Shown here piece after piece: positions 54,539 to 64,000 of a stretch of DNA of 64,000 bases; within the stretch, counting starts at the first letter, position 1; the number at the start of each line of letters is the position of its first letter. The notes under the pieces are model-generated. The model had not been told where the DNA came from. It ran no database searches and was given only the letters and a program-made list of their open reading frames with translations. The stretch is from Apiosordaria backusii (Eukaryota; Ascomycota; Sordariomycetes; Sordariales; Lasiosphaeriaceae), in assembly GCA_030549205.1 (NCBI GenBank), contig JAUKTV010000003.1:620001-684000 (forward strand), read 5' to 3'. The position numbers and the translations under genes are program-made.

Positions 54539-56674
54539 TTGACTGCTGCGTGGAGTGACGGGGAGGGTATCTTTCCTTGCTGTGAAAGAGCATGCTTCAT
54601 GGGAGTTGGGCCCGTTATTTTGGTTCAAACGATGAATTTTGTGAAAATGAGATGGGGATGTCTCAGGTGACATGAGGGTCAGGTACGCTGATCACATCAG
54701 TCCGGAGGAAGTGCTGTGGGATTCTGACGCCGAAGATTGCCGTCAGGATTTCCGGGACTTTGATAATAATCGAGCGGTATTCGGGCGAGCTCGGATTCAG
54801 CTCCCAAGCACGCCGGTTGGGAATGTGTTTGAACTTGAGTGAGCCTAGATATACAAGGTGAGCGCCATCATGGGCATTAGGATGCGCGCCAGTTTGCGCT
54901 TCCGAATCCCATTTTTGTAGGGTCCGATGAGCTTTTCCTGTAGAAGAATCCAGTCGACATGAAACCTGTCTTGGATGAGAATACTTGACCCACAATCCTT
55001 ACGGACGTTCAAGTCCAAATTCAGGGAGACTGAGATTCAGGTAAAATGTTGGCGAGATACTTACGCTACCTCCTTGTACTGGCTGCTGCATTGTGGAGCG
55101 TGTGTCTCGACGAAGAAAGCTGAAGTCGTGGGGGTGAGACTGAAGAGGGGCAGGAAAAAGCTGACAAAGAAGGTGCAAAAGGCCAGAGTACTTGTTTGGA
55201 TTTTAGGGTGAGTTTCTTTCAAGGCTTCTCGTACCACTATTCCATGTCCGATAAGATCTCCAAAATGTAAAGCGAGTTCGTCAATTTTCAAACCTAATGA
55301 CTGTGGAAATACAAAAACGCCTCTTTCTGGTGAAGATAATTAGTAAAAGGTAAAATGCAAGATAAGTATCCTTAGTGGACAGAAAGGGATAGGGCCAAAA
55401 AAGAAACTGGCTGCTTAAAGCTCTTGATATTGAGTCAGCACTTTCAGTACGATTTAGAGAACTAATCATATATCCTAGGTAGGTTAATGGGATCATGACC
55501 TCTGAGTAACTAAGGCTATCTTCAAAAACTTGATGAGCTTTACAGCAGAGAATTCAGGAAGTGCAAAACAGCTTTAATAAGATCTTCACAGTTTTGAGAT
55601 AGGTCGTCATCATGGTGTCATTTTGACATAGGACCTGCCTCGTTGACTTAGAAAGAGTCAAGGGCCTGGGGCATGAGCCATGCTATGATGAGAGCGATGA
55701 GCCAAAACAGTGAACTTTCCAATGAAGATCCGGCTAGGAACTATACATCCTTGGTAACTAGTCATCAGAGGTTCTTTTTTGGAGAGTCATTCAACGAGTT
55801 GTTGTTGATCAAAGCCCTGGACCGTGAATGCCAAGATATCAGTCAGCAGAAAAGGGGTCACTCCTGAGTCAGGGCTTGGCATGATACACTCATCTCTCCA
55901 GCAACAGCACTTCCATGTCAGAAGTGACTATCATCGTTAGGTTGGTGACTTCACATGTTTGCTTAAGTTAAGAGACGAATTCCTTTTGGTTGAATGTCAA
56001 AGAAACTTTCCGTGAGTCAGACTGTCAGAGGTCGGCATCCGCATCCAAGAAGCTTTTGACCATGCTTTGAAAGAGAGAAAAGTCTTTTGTAAATCGCCTT
56101 TGCTCAATCTTCATGCCTCCTTACAGACAGAAACTATGGATGCTACGACTGGTATATAGCGCACAGAGCTTTGAAAATTTCACACAAAATCTGTGAGGAG
56201 TGATGTTGGAGAACAGGTGATGCTGGCGTTTTGGGACAATTAAGAGTGTGGGCTCTTCTCTTGTCTACCCAAGTGATAAAAAGTCAAGAAACGTCTCTCG
56301 TCGGTAATCTTGAATGGGAAGGATAAAATATTTGCTGGGAACTATCTTCACATATACATAAGAGGCTTCCTTTGCTATGATGTTCGCTATTAAGTGAGTA
56401 TAGGACCAAGAAACCCACCGGCGTTCTTAACTGCAACTGCTGCTGGTGTTGCTCCTTGATGTCCGTTTCCACGTTTTAGAAACGGTGAAACGCTTTGACC
56501 AATTTGATACTGCTTTGATCAAGTGAGGTTGCTCACGAAATTCGACTGTGGTCGTGCACACAATCCTGTGGCCTCCACCTTTTCTTCCCAGTGTTGCGAC
56601 CTCTCTTCTGAATTTTTCTGAGTTGAAACCTTACGAAAAGCATCAAAGTCAGAGCGAAACAACAACTGACCAAG

Positions 56675-58169
56675 ATGCCGAACGGTGAGTCGTCCTTATG
56701 GGATATCTAGAAGTGCGCTCGATGGAGATCGACTAACGATGAAAGTAGAACCGAACCGCGATGAGGGGGATGAGGCGACTCAGCAAGCCACTGCTGGGCT
56801 GATCAACGAGTTCGAGCAGATGCTTGGCGACATTGGAAGTATGCTTTCTCCATTAATGCTCTTCAAAGAGGTAGTAATTAACCTCATGTTTGAATAGGAG
56901 GAGGCGATTTCCCAATGACCAGAGCCCGCGCTGCCTCACGTACGGGTTTGACCACTTCGGTAGTGTCGAACGGTGAGTAAAGATGTTGATGAATCATTGT
57001 CATGATGTTCTGTCCTGTCTCAATCTTATGTTGGTGCTGGCTTCTCAGACAACACCAGACAGAAGTGTAGTGATTGTGAAGGTTAGCTAACTTTCATCGG
57101 ATCCAGGTCTACCTGTCCGTCCCAGAGGGGTCACCCTCCACCAGCCGCCCTCTCCACCGCTACCATTCGAGCTGCCGCCGGTGCCACGCCTGCCTGTGCG
57201 GACCCAAAGCCAAACACCGCCGACCGCCAGCAGCCGGCATGTGTCCCCGCTGCCCCGGTCCCCGCTCGGTGCTGTCGACCCAGCCGACTCGGAGCCGGAG
57301 CCAGGGCCAGAAGCAGACGGAAGCCCTGCCGAGGCAGCGAGCACAGACCGGCAGGAGGGGGAGAGAACACAAATAAATCCCCAAACACGCAGGCCTGGGA
57401 TGTTCTCTCTCTTTCCCACCAGAAGCGAGAGAACCAAAGCCGCCAACATGACGGCTTCACCAACCACCAGCCCTTCGCAGGGCAACAAGCTCTCTTCGTC
57501 GTCGCCGGGCTCACAGCCCACAGAGACTCTTGCGCCGCCGGGCCTGACCTCTTTGGAGGAACGGTCGTTGTCGGCTGCGTCGGTAGCCTCTGCGCCCTCG
57601 TCTGGCTCGGTTTCTGCCGGGGAAGATTCGTTGCCGCGTCCTGGTAAGTCGTCTCATCTTATTTTGTTTTTGGATCAAAAAGTCGCTGACGTTTTCTTTG
57701 AAGCCGACCACCTCGAGCCGAACAATCCGTTCGGCTACCCTGCTCCTCCTCCGTTCCGTAAGTCACTTCCATGCCAATTTCTGTTCGAGGACAGTGCTAA
57801 CTCAATATCATAGGCCATAATTGGTCGAACCCCAACCGCCGCGCCGCCCGGAGCGCCATTAACCCCGGTGCCAGCACCACCATCCTCGGTGGAACTTTCT
57901 CTTCTGTCGTCGTCGGCTCGCGCCCTCGACCTTCTGTTTCGTCTGGTGTGTTTGCGGCCCCTCCTGTGCCGGTCTCGCTCTCGCCCGTGGTGCCGGACCC
58001 AGCCTCGCCTCCCGCGCCGACTCGGCCGCCGCCTCCGGTGCCTCCCTCCCGGTCTGCTCCTGCCGCCCCGCTGCCGCCGCCGATTCCGGCTCGGAACCCT
58101 GCCCGGTTGGGACAAGCCTCGCCCGCGCCGCCTATCTCGCCAAAGAGCGAGATGAGAAAGAAGGAGTAG
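56675..58169 (+). CDS. Proline-rich disordered protein with a 10-nt first coding exon
   Basis: Exons are 56675-56684, 56749-56838, 56898-56972, 57107-57643, 57704-57757 and 57814-58169, giving 373 residues; all junctions are phase 1, so most exons are exchangeable modules. I do not recognise a family. The N-terminus is acidic (MPNEPNRDEGDEATQQATAG, then LINEFEQMLGDIG). Next is RGGDFPMTRARAASRTGL. The large exon 4 is Pro/Ser/Glu-rich, with repeated LPP and PRLP motifs. Exon 5 encodes ADHLEPNNPFGYPAPPPF. Exon 6 starts RHNWSNPNRRAARSAINPGA and ends in a long Pro/Ala/Ser tract with SH3-ligand-like PPPxP sequences and a basic KKE terminus. Exons 4 and 6 are much more GC-rich than their introns. 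Confidence 0.65.
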
Positions 58170-58819
58170 AGAAGGATGAGAAGGATGAGGTGTAACTCCT
58201 TCTTAATTTTGATATGTATTTTTATTTCAGGAAGGTGTTCGTGGAGTTTGAGAAGGAGTGGGGAAGATATCCGGGGGCGTATGAGATACTGTTGAAGGCA
58301 TGGCCTACCAAATTGAGAGCCACATCAAGAATGATCACAGGGCTTTGGGATGATGTGACGACATGTTTGACAGGTGTACTTTACTGGCTGACTGGCCTTT
58401 TTCTCATGAATCGAAGACCACCAAAAAGGTGCAAGTTTCGAATTTCAATGTTGGTTGATTCTTACTCCTTCAACGGTTGATCACGGACAGTGGAGAAAAG
58501 ACGTTGAATATCTTGGCAGGTCCCATCACGTGGAAGTGCCAGGTTCCGAACTTCCAGAAACATGGGGAAGGCCCACTGAAACATTCTTGGCAGCAGCACC
58601 AGGAACGCGCTAGCTCCCGTTGACCTGGGGAGCTTGGAGCTGTAGGCGCGCCCCAGAATACCACCCCGCAATTGCCAGTAAACACTTCTCTCTAACCAAA
58701 CTGGTACTTCAAACAGCTCTTCAATACAAGCATCCAATTGTCAACTCAGCCTTAACACGACATCGCCAGCAATTTACGACGCATGGTTGTTACTCAGCCG
58801 ACTATCCATTAATCCCGTC
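58170..58819. other. Intergenic region upstream of WDR48 gene
   Basis: 650 bases. An ATG frame at 58214-58480 (88 codons) follows a T-rich stretch ending TTTCAG and could be mistaken for an exon, but it does not join in frame to the preceding gene and has no known motif. The remainder is the WDR48 promoter. Confidence 0.45.
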
Positions 58820-61800
58820 ATGTCCAAAAAGGCCCGCCAGAGAATCAGCTATGGTTTGTGCTACCATCGGGCTTTTTGTCCAGCTGCATCTCTCCTCAAA
58901 CACCCCCAAGTATGCAGCTGACACTTCCAATCCACAGTCCTCGAACACCCCAATTCCTCTCCCGGCGGCCACAGACTCGGAGTAAATGGGCTTGCCATTG
59001 ATCAAACAAACTCCATCCTGTGAGCGCCGCTCCAGACATCCGAAAATCACCCCCAAATCGCATTACTTACCGACGTCATCCCCACAGATACTCCGGCGGC
59101 CGCGATGGTGTACTCTGCGCCTGGGATCTTGACCGAGATCTCGTAGCTCCCACCAGCTCCCATTCAGCCGTGATCGACGAAACAATTAGCGCCAGCACAT
59201 CCAAACGAGCAACCCAGTTCCGAGCTCAAACACAAGCGCACACACACTGGGTCAACGACATCACCCTAGCCGAGAAACACACAGCCGTCGTATCTGCCTC
59301 CTCAGATCTGACCGTCAAGCTATGGCGCCCACTAGCCAAGACACCCGCCGACCCCGTAACCATTGGCCAACATGCCGACTATGTAAAATGCGTCGCCACC
59401 CCAACAGTAGACACAAACTGGGTGGCCTCAGGCGGCCTCGACCGGAAAATCAATTTCTGGGATCTGGCTGGAGGAGGAAAAACCCTCGAGATCGACGTTC
59501 GAGGTGAAGAGGTGGCTGAAAAGGGCAGCGTCTATGCCATGGGGGTAACACACAACATCGTCGCCAATGGTGGGCCGGAGTCTATCGTGCGGTTATGGGA
59601 TCCAAAATCTGGCAAACGTATCACCAAGTTTGTTGGACACACGGACATGATCAGGTCAATCATGATCAATCAGACAGGCGACTTGATCATGTCTGCTAGT
59701 TCTGATCAGACGGTCAAGGTGTGGAGCGTGACGGCGGGGAGGTGTATGCACACACTTACGATGCACGACAACAGTGTGTGGGCGTTGTTCTCTGATGATC
59801 CATCGCTGCACACGTTTTACAGCGCTGACAGGTCTGGGTTGGTGGTGAAGACGGACGTCAGAGGTACAAATGGGGAGTTTGATAACGGACTGTCTTTGGC
59901 CATTGCCCAAGAGAATGATGGTGTTACCAGACTTGTAGCCTGGGGAGACAGCATTTGGACGTCAACGAGCAGGGCGTCGATCAACCGGTGGAAGAATGTG
60001 GACTCGAGTGATCATACCCAATTGCCTGAGGCCTTTCGGCAACATCGGGCGTCGTTGGCCACCATTAGAAGTCGGGATGGGTCTCTGTCTTCGACAGCCG
60101 TGCCCGCTGTTGAGTCGTCGTACAAGCCAAGGCACAAGCGGAACATTTCAGAGAAGTCCATTCTGAGGATTTCTAACACGGCTCCTCTTCCGTTTACACT
60201 TGGGAGCGGTAATGTGGATGAGAGCTCGGTCAGCCCGGGCTCGCAGGTCCCAGAACCGGCATTCAATGTGGTGGAACTCCCTGAGCCCATACAGCACGAA
60301 CCAGAAGAGACCATTGCGGGACAGTTTGGACTGGTGAAGCACAGGTTACTGAATGATAGGAGACGGGTGCTGACCTTGGACACCGCTGGGGAGGTTTTGT
60401 TGTGGGATTTGATTCAAGTATGCTTTTGTCTCTCACTGTCCCTCCCTGTGTGCATGGTGATACTGACCGTCGAAAGTGTCGGCCGATCAAAGAGTTTGGA
60501 AAGCATCATCTCGAGGCCGTGGTTCCTCACGTTGATACCAAGGAGGCCGTGGCACCATGGTGTTCCATTGACACCAGCTCCGGTAATCTTGCTGTGGTGC
60601 TGGAGCCGTACAACTGCTTCGATGCGGAGATGTACGCTGATGAGTTGGGTCCCTTGGAGAATACGGAGTTCAGGGAGGATCAGAGGAGTAAGTGTTATAT
60701 TCATTGTGAAAGCGGAATCTTTCGCTGACATGCTCAGTCAACCTTGGAAAATGGGTTCTCCGATACCTCTTTGCCAACCTAATTGACGAAGAAATTCGAC
60801 GTGACGAGGCTTTCAGGTACAAGCTTAACGAGGCGATCAAGAAGACGGCAGGCGGTAGGATGCTGCCTCCACTGGCGATTAGTATTCCAGGACCAGCAGG
60901 ATGGCAGCTATCTGAGCCGTCGTCGTCAGCTACACCAAAGGCTACCGGAATGCACTACCCACCCATGACACCGGGGATGGCTATTGGCCTTGCTACTCCC
61001 GGCTCACCATTGGCACCCTTTCTAGAAGGAGGATTCACCACACCACTCAGCCCGCTTGAGAAGCGAACTTCTCAGGTCAGCAGACCATCACAAGAACGCG
61101 AGGACTACTTTGCGGACGCGATACAACCGCCAGGCATAGACCAAAGCAATAGATTAGCCCAGACACCGGCGGCCGAGGTGCCCCCTACATCAACAGAAGA
61201 AAAGCCAGCAAAGACACCAGGGGCAGATGCCAATGGCAAGGATAAAGACAAGGAGGCCAAGGATAAAGAGAAAGACGGCGGAAAAACCCCGAGCACACCT
61301 TTCGGTGGAATGAAGAAGTTCAGAATGGGTGGCTTCAGCATGAAGCTAGGTCGCTCAGTATCCACCCCCGCCGCCGAGAAACCCGCTGCTCTCGATGAAA
61401 AAGCGGAGGAATCCGAATCATCGGGTAGTCAACACGAGAAAGAATTTGAAGACAACCTCGGGGGCGTCATTCAGAAAATCCGGAATGAATACGAGAAACA
61501 ACTCGTCGATAACCCTGGCGAACTAATCGAAACGAAAATCACCCCTTCCTTACCAAACGACACACCCGTTCTCAAACCTCCCCCAGGCACCAAAGTTATC
61601 ATTCAAGAAGAAACATCTGGCGGATCAGCAGAAGTCTACCGCGGGACTGTGGGATCTGTGGGCGTTGACGCGGATGAAATCGAGCAAAAGGGACCGAAAT
61701 GGCTCGGGGAGTGTTTGTTGCAAAATGTTCTACCGCCAAAGGAGGCGGTCAAGGTGAGCTTTGTGCTGTTTCCGTATAAGGGGGAGCTTCCGGAGCTGGC

Positions 61801-62262
61801 GGTGGCGGCGGATGGGAATAATAGATTGAATGCGAATAGGATGTTGAGGGTGAAGAAGATTTTGGGGTATGTGGCCGAGAGGATTGATCCGGAGTGGAGG
61901 AGGGAAGTGGAGAGGGTGGAGGAGGAAGGGGGCGATATAAGGGAGGGCGTGATGAGGCCGGAGGAGTATTTGGAACTGTGGTGTAATGACAAGGTATGTC
62001 ATGATCTGGGTTATAAAGGGGGGTACGGTGCTAATGATGACCAAACTAGGTTCTGCCGACCAAGATGACGCTTTCTACGCTGAGGACGCACGTTTGGCGG
62101 GGTGGGAACGACATTGTCCTTTATTATAGGGCGAATGGGAAGAAGGAGATTCCGGTGCCGGAGAAGGAGGAGGGCGAGGAGAAGAAGGAGGAGGGCGAGG
62201 AGAAGAAGGAGGAGGGGCAGGGGAAGAAGAGTGAGGAGGGGGTCCAGTCACCTGTTGCTTAA
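58820..62262 (+). CDS. WD40 deubiquitinase cofactor, WDR48/UAF1-Bun107-Duf1 family
   Basis: Family members activate USP1/Ubp9-type deubiquitinases. Exons are 58820-58853, 58938-59019, 59088-60417, 60477-60687, 60738-61993 and 62050-62262, giving 1041 residues. The short first exons restore the family N-terminus MSKKARQRISYVLEHPN and GGHRLGVNGLAIDQTNSILY before SGGRDGVLCAWDLD. WD repeats follow (THWVNDITLAEKH, SSDLTVKLWRP, GGLDRKINFWDL, IVRLWDPKSGKR, SSDQTVKVWSVTAGR), up to about residue 480. The rest includes CRPIKEFGKHHLEAVVPHVD, NLGKWVLRYLFANLIDEEIR and a C-terminal ubiquitin-like SUMO-binding part of the DUF3337 type (LWCNDKVLPTKMTLSTLRTH, VWRGGNDIVLYYR). It ends in an EEKKEEG repeat. The ATG at 58820 is supported by the family start. 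Confidence 0.93.
62165..62228 (+). repeat. 21-bp repeat encoding EEGEEKK
   Basis: Two copies plus a partial third of a 21-base GAGGAGGGCGAGGAGAAGAAG unit at the 3' end of the WDR48 gene encode an alternating Glu/Lys tail. Confidence 0.85.
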
Positions 62263-62579
62263 TGATTCGGCATTCGAATAAGGAGTTGAGGTCAGGGGTA
62301 AAGGCTTGTTTATGCTCGTATATTTCAGCGTTTCTGGGGTCCAAGGTCATTCCATGCCAGTACTAGAAGGCAGACCAAGCGGGGCGTGTAATTATTTTTG
62401 GTTGGTATGTCTAGCGTGGTAATTGTACATATTTTTACAGTACAAAGCTTTTCGTTTCAAGTTCCGTATTGTACAACAAGGGGTATCTCTATCATCTAGA
62501 TCCATGGTATCTATGCAGTTGAAATATCATATCCCTTTCTATTATTCTTCATTTTCCCTTTCCCGCGTCACCTCATATC
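62263..62579. other. Convergent intergenic region
   Basis: 317 bases between the WDR48 and Pet8 stop codons; no gene seen. Confidence 0.6.
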
Positions 62580-63514
62580 TCATAATATGCTCTCCCTCCC
62601 CCTCTTATCCTCCTCCCCCGCAACAGCAAAGGTATTCACCGCCCACTGGTAACTACCCAGGAAGATCGCGCCCCCTATGCTGATCCACATCACCCTCGGC
62701 CCTATCCCGGCAAAGAATGGTCTTATCCCGTTTTCTCTGAGGATATCCGTCATGACCTTGAACATGGACTGTTTCTCGGTTGACAGCATCACCCTCGTCT
62801 TGAGGACATCCAGGGGTGTTGTGACAGCAGCGGCAAAACCGCCGGCTACCGAGCCGTAAAGAGCTGATTCCGGGGCGGAGACTTCAGTCGATGTAGAACT
62901 CGAAGAGCTATCCCCAAACAACCCCCTCCCCGTCCTCTGCTTCCTCGCCCGTCCGTACGACTTTAGTGACTCCCACAGGGGGAACTGCAAAACAGTAAAC
63001 GGCACCTCGCGGATAATCGTAATCGTCCAGCCCCTGTATAGCTCCCTCCAGACCCCCACTGGTCCAATCCTCCCGTACTGTCCCAGGATGTGTCTCAACG
63101 AATTCCAGGATGATCCCCCGTGGTGACCAGCTTGCGCGCGCTGCTTTACGACTTCGGTGGGGACTCGGACGGCGCAGGCGGCGATTTCTCCCAAGGAGGC
63201 GGAGAGCATGTGGTGGTAGGGGTTTTGGGAAGTTTGGTTCGGGGAGGAGGGTAAAGGGGGGAAGTGGGTGGAGAGGAAGGATTTGGAGAATTCGTAGGTG
63301 GAGAAGAAGAAGGCGGCGCCGGGGGCGGAGCCGACGAGACAGGAGCCTACGCCGCGGTAGATGCCGCGGAAGCCGCCGGAGGGGAAGAAGCCGGTGGAGG
63401 ATTGGAGGCGGGTTTTGAGGGTGTCGAGGGGGAAGAGTGTGAGGTCTACTGTTGTGCCGGCTAGGGCGCCGGAGAGGAGGGCAATGCGGAAGGGGGGGGT
63501 GGGGGTTCGGACAT
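62580..63514 (-). CDS. pet8: Mitochondrial S-adenosylmethionine carrier (Pet8/SLC25A26), apparent frameshift near the start
   Basis: Imports S-adenosylmethionine into mitochondria. The minus-strand frame down to 62580 holds three carrier repeats: LFPLDTLKTRLQS, RVPTEVVKQRAQA and TTPLDVLKTRVML, with the linker GVGSCLVGSAPGAAFFFSTY and IREVPFTVLQFPLWESLKSY typical of Pet8. The frame starts FRIALLSGALAGTTVDLTL. The only natural start, ATG at 63514 (MSEPPPPP), lies in another frame and would join exactly if the eight-G run at 63492-63499 had nine. The restored protein would have 311 residues. The frame is open further upstream, but that extension is low-complexity and has no conserved features. 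A one-base assembly loss is the simplest reading. Confidence 0.88.
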
Positions 63515-64000
63515 TTTGGGGGTTGTTGAGAGAGAGGGGTTGGGTGGTTGAGTGAGGGCCGGGATGTGAGAGGGTGAAAGTGAAAGTCGGGGGTCGATTG
63601 GCGATCTCAAAAGTACGGGGACCGACGGGTAACGTCTTGGGGGAGGTTTGTGGTCGGCGTCCCCTCGCCGTTGTCGCAAAGTGAAGATGTCGAGATAAAA
63701 ATTCCCGAGCTCCGGTCCGGCAGGCAAATGCGTCATGGCGGGATGTGGGCTTGGCGCGCCAAGACGCAGGGGTTGAGACGATCAATTCGTTGCTTTTGAA
63801 GGTATAAAAGCGTGGACCCCTCACCACTTTCAATGTTGTCCGTTTCACTGTGAAGTTGACCATTGGATCTTGAATTTCCAGGCAGAGTCAAATTTATTGA
63901 CGGGAATCTGCCTCACCCTGCGATGGAATGGGCACGATACCGCCTGTTGTGCACAGCACAGCGAGGGCCATCACACCCCGCGAGTTCCTAGACGCCCTCC
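63515..64000. other. Pet8 upstream region to window end
   Basis: 486 bases with no supported gene. The minus-strand carrier frame remains open to about 63863 but the translation is low in complexity constraint; this is probably the leader and promoter. Confidence 0.5.

Larger units (their letters stand above)
53118..56674. other. 3.6-kb region of decayed sequence
   Basis: No intact gene is supported. The centre (54.0-54.6 kb) contains an arginyltransferase-like relic and a peptide-coding segment shared with the BTB gene. From about 55.2 to 56.5 kb the sequence is richer in A+T than its neighbours and has only short frames. The last part is the promoter of the proline-rich gene. Confidence 0.5.

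Noticed and set aside
58214..58480. 88-codon ORF after a TTTCAG that could be an alternative last exon of the proline-rich gene
   Set aside because: No donor in the preceding gene joins it in frame without passing the TAG at 58167.
1..64000. tRNA, rRNA, CRISPR or intact transposon
   Set aside because: No B-box-like GGTTCGA arm in a cloverleaf context, no rRNA sequence, no spaced palindromic repeat array, and no reverse transcriptase, integrase or transposase motif was found by eye; a tRNAscan and repeat search were not possible.

Overview
This is eukaryotic DNA from a filamentous ascomycete, most likely a sordariomycete close to Sordariales (Neurospora, Podospora, Chaetomium relatives). The signs are short introns (about 55-110 nt) with GTAAGT/GTATGT-type donors, CTGAC/CTAAC branch sites and CAG/TAG acceptors; about one gene per 3 kb; and orthologues that match fungal families, such as Atg8, cyclin C Ssn8, a Sal1-type carrier and Hook. 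I saw no bacterial operons, CRISPR array, rRNA, tRNA or intact transposon. All gene models below were spliced by hand from the sequence, with the reading frame checked across each junction.

Layout. 1-7.3 kb: a partial unknown membrane protein at the left edge, then atg8 (autophagy), coproporphyrinogen oxidase (heme), a Sws1/Shu2-like SWIM protein (recombination) and the proteasome lid subunit Rpn8. 7.8-12.8 kb: a small secreted I9-type inhibitor and a Hook dynein adaptor with an apparent alternative C-terminus encoded in an intron. 13.4-17.8 kb: a tandem array of five small RING-finger genes, all on the minus strand, all split at the same codon, one broken. 18.9-25 kb: adenylate kinase, a conserved protein of unknown function, ribosomal protein uS12 (RPS23) and COQ2 (ubiquinone). 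25.5-31.2 kb: a 1466-residue JmjC/zinc-finger/AT-hook chromatin protein and a small mitochondrial protein. 31.2-41.1 kb: a gene-poor stretch with one small disordered protein at 37.5 kb, a G+T-rich downstream region and a degenerate ~65-75 bp repeat array at 40.2-40.8 kb. 41.1-53.1 kb: a BTB protein, cyclin C (Mediator kinase module), a calcium-regulated ATP-Mg/Pi carrier and a membrane-anchored DUF4097-like protein. 53.1-56.7 kb: decayed sequence with an arginyltransferase-like relic. 56.7-64 kb: a proline-rich multi-exon gene, a WDR48/Bun107 deubiquitinase cofactor and a mitochondrial S-adenosylmethionine carrier (Pet8).

The genes are mostly unrelated housekeeping functions, as is usual in fungal chromosomes. 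Several converge on mitochondria (coproporphyrinogen oxidase, COQ2, two SLC25 carriers, the 108-residue protein) and on ubiquitin or protein turnover (Atg8, Rpn8, RING array, WDR48), but nothing in the sequence shows that they act as a unit.

Most notable: (1) a 121-codon open extension inside Hook intron 2; (2) the RING array with a non-standard Cys-Cys-x-Asn-x-Phe-His signature; (3) three apparent one-base losses in G/C tracts that break COQ2 (twice) and PET8, probably assembly errors; (4) a short peptide-coding segment shared by the 41-kb BTB gene and the 54-kb relic whose differences sit almost only at third codon positions; (5) the degenerate repeat array at 40.2-40.8 kb.
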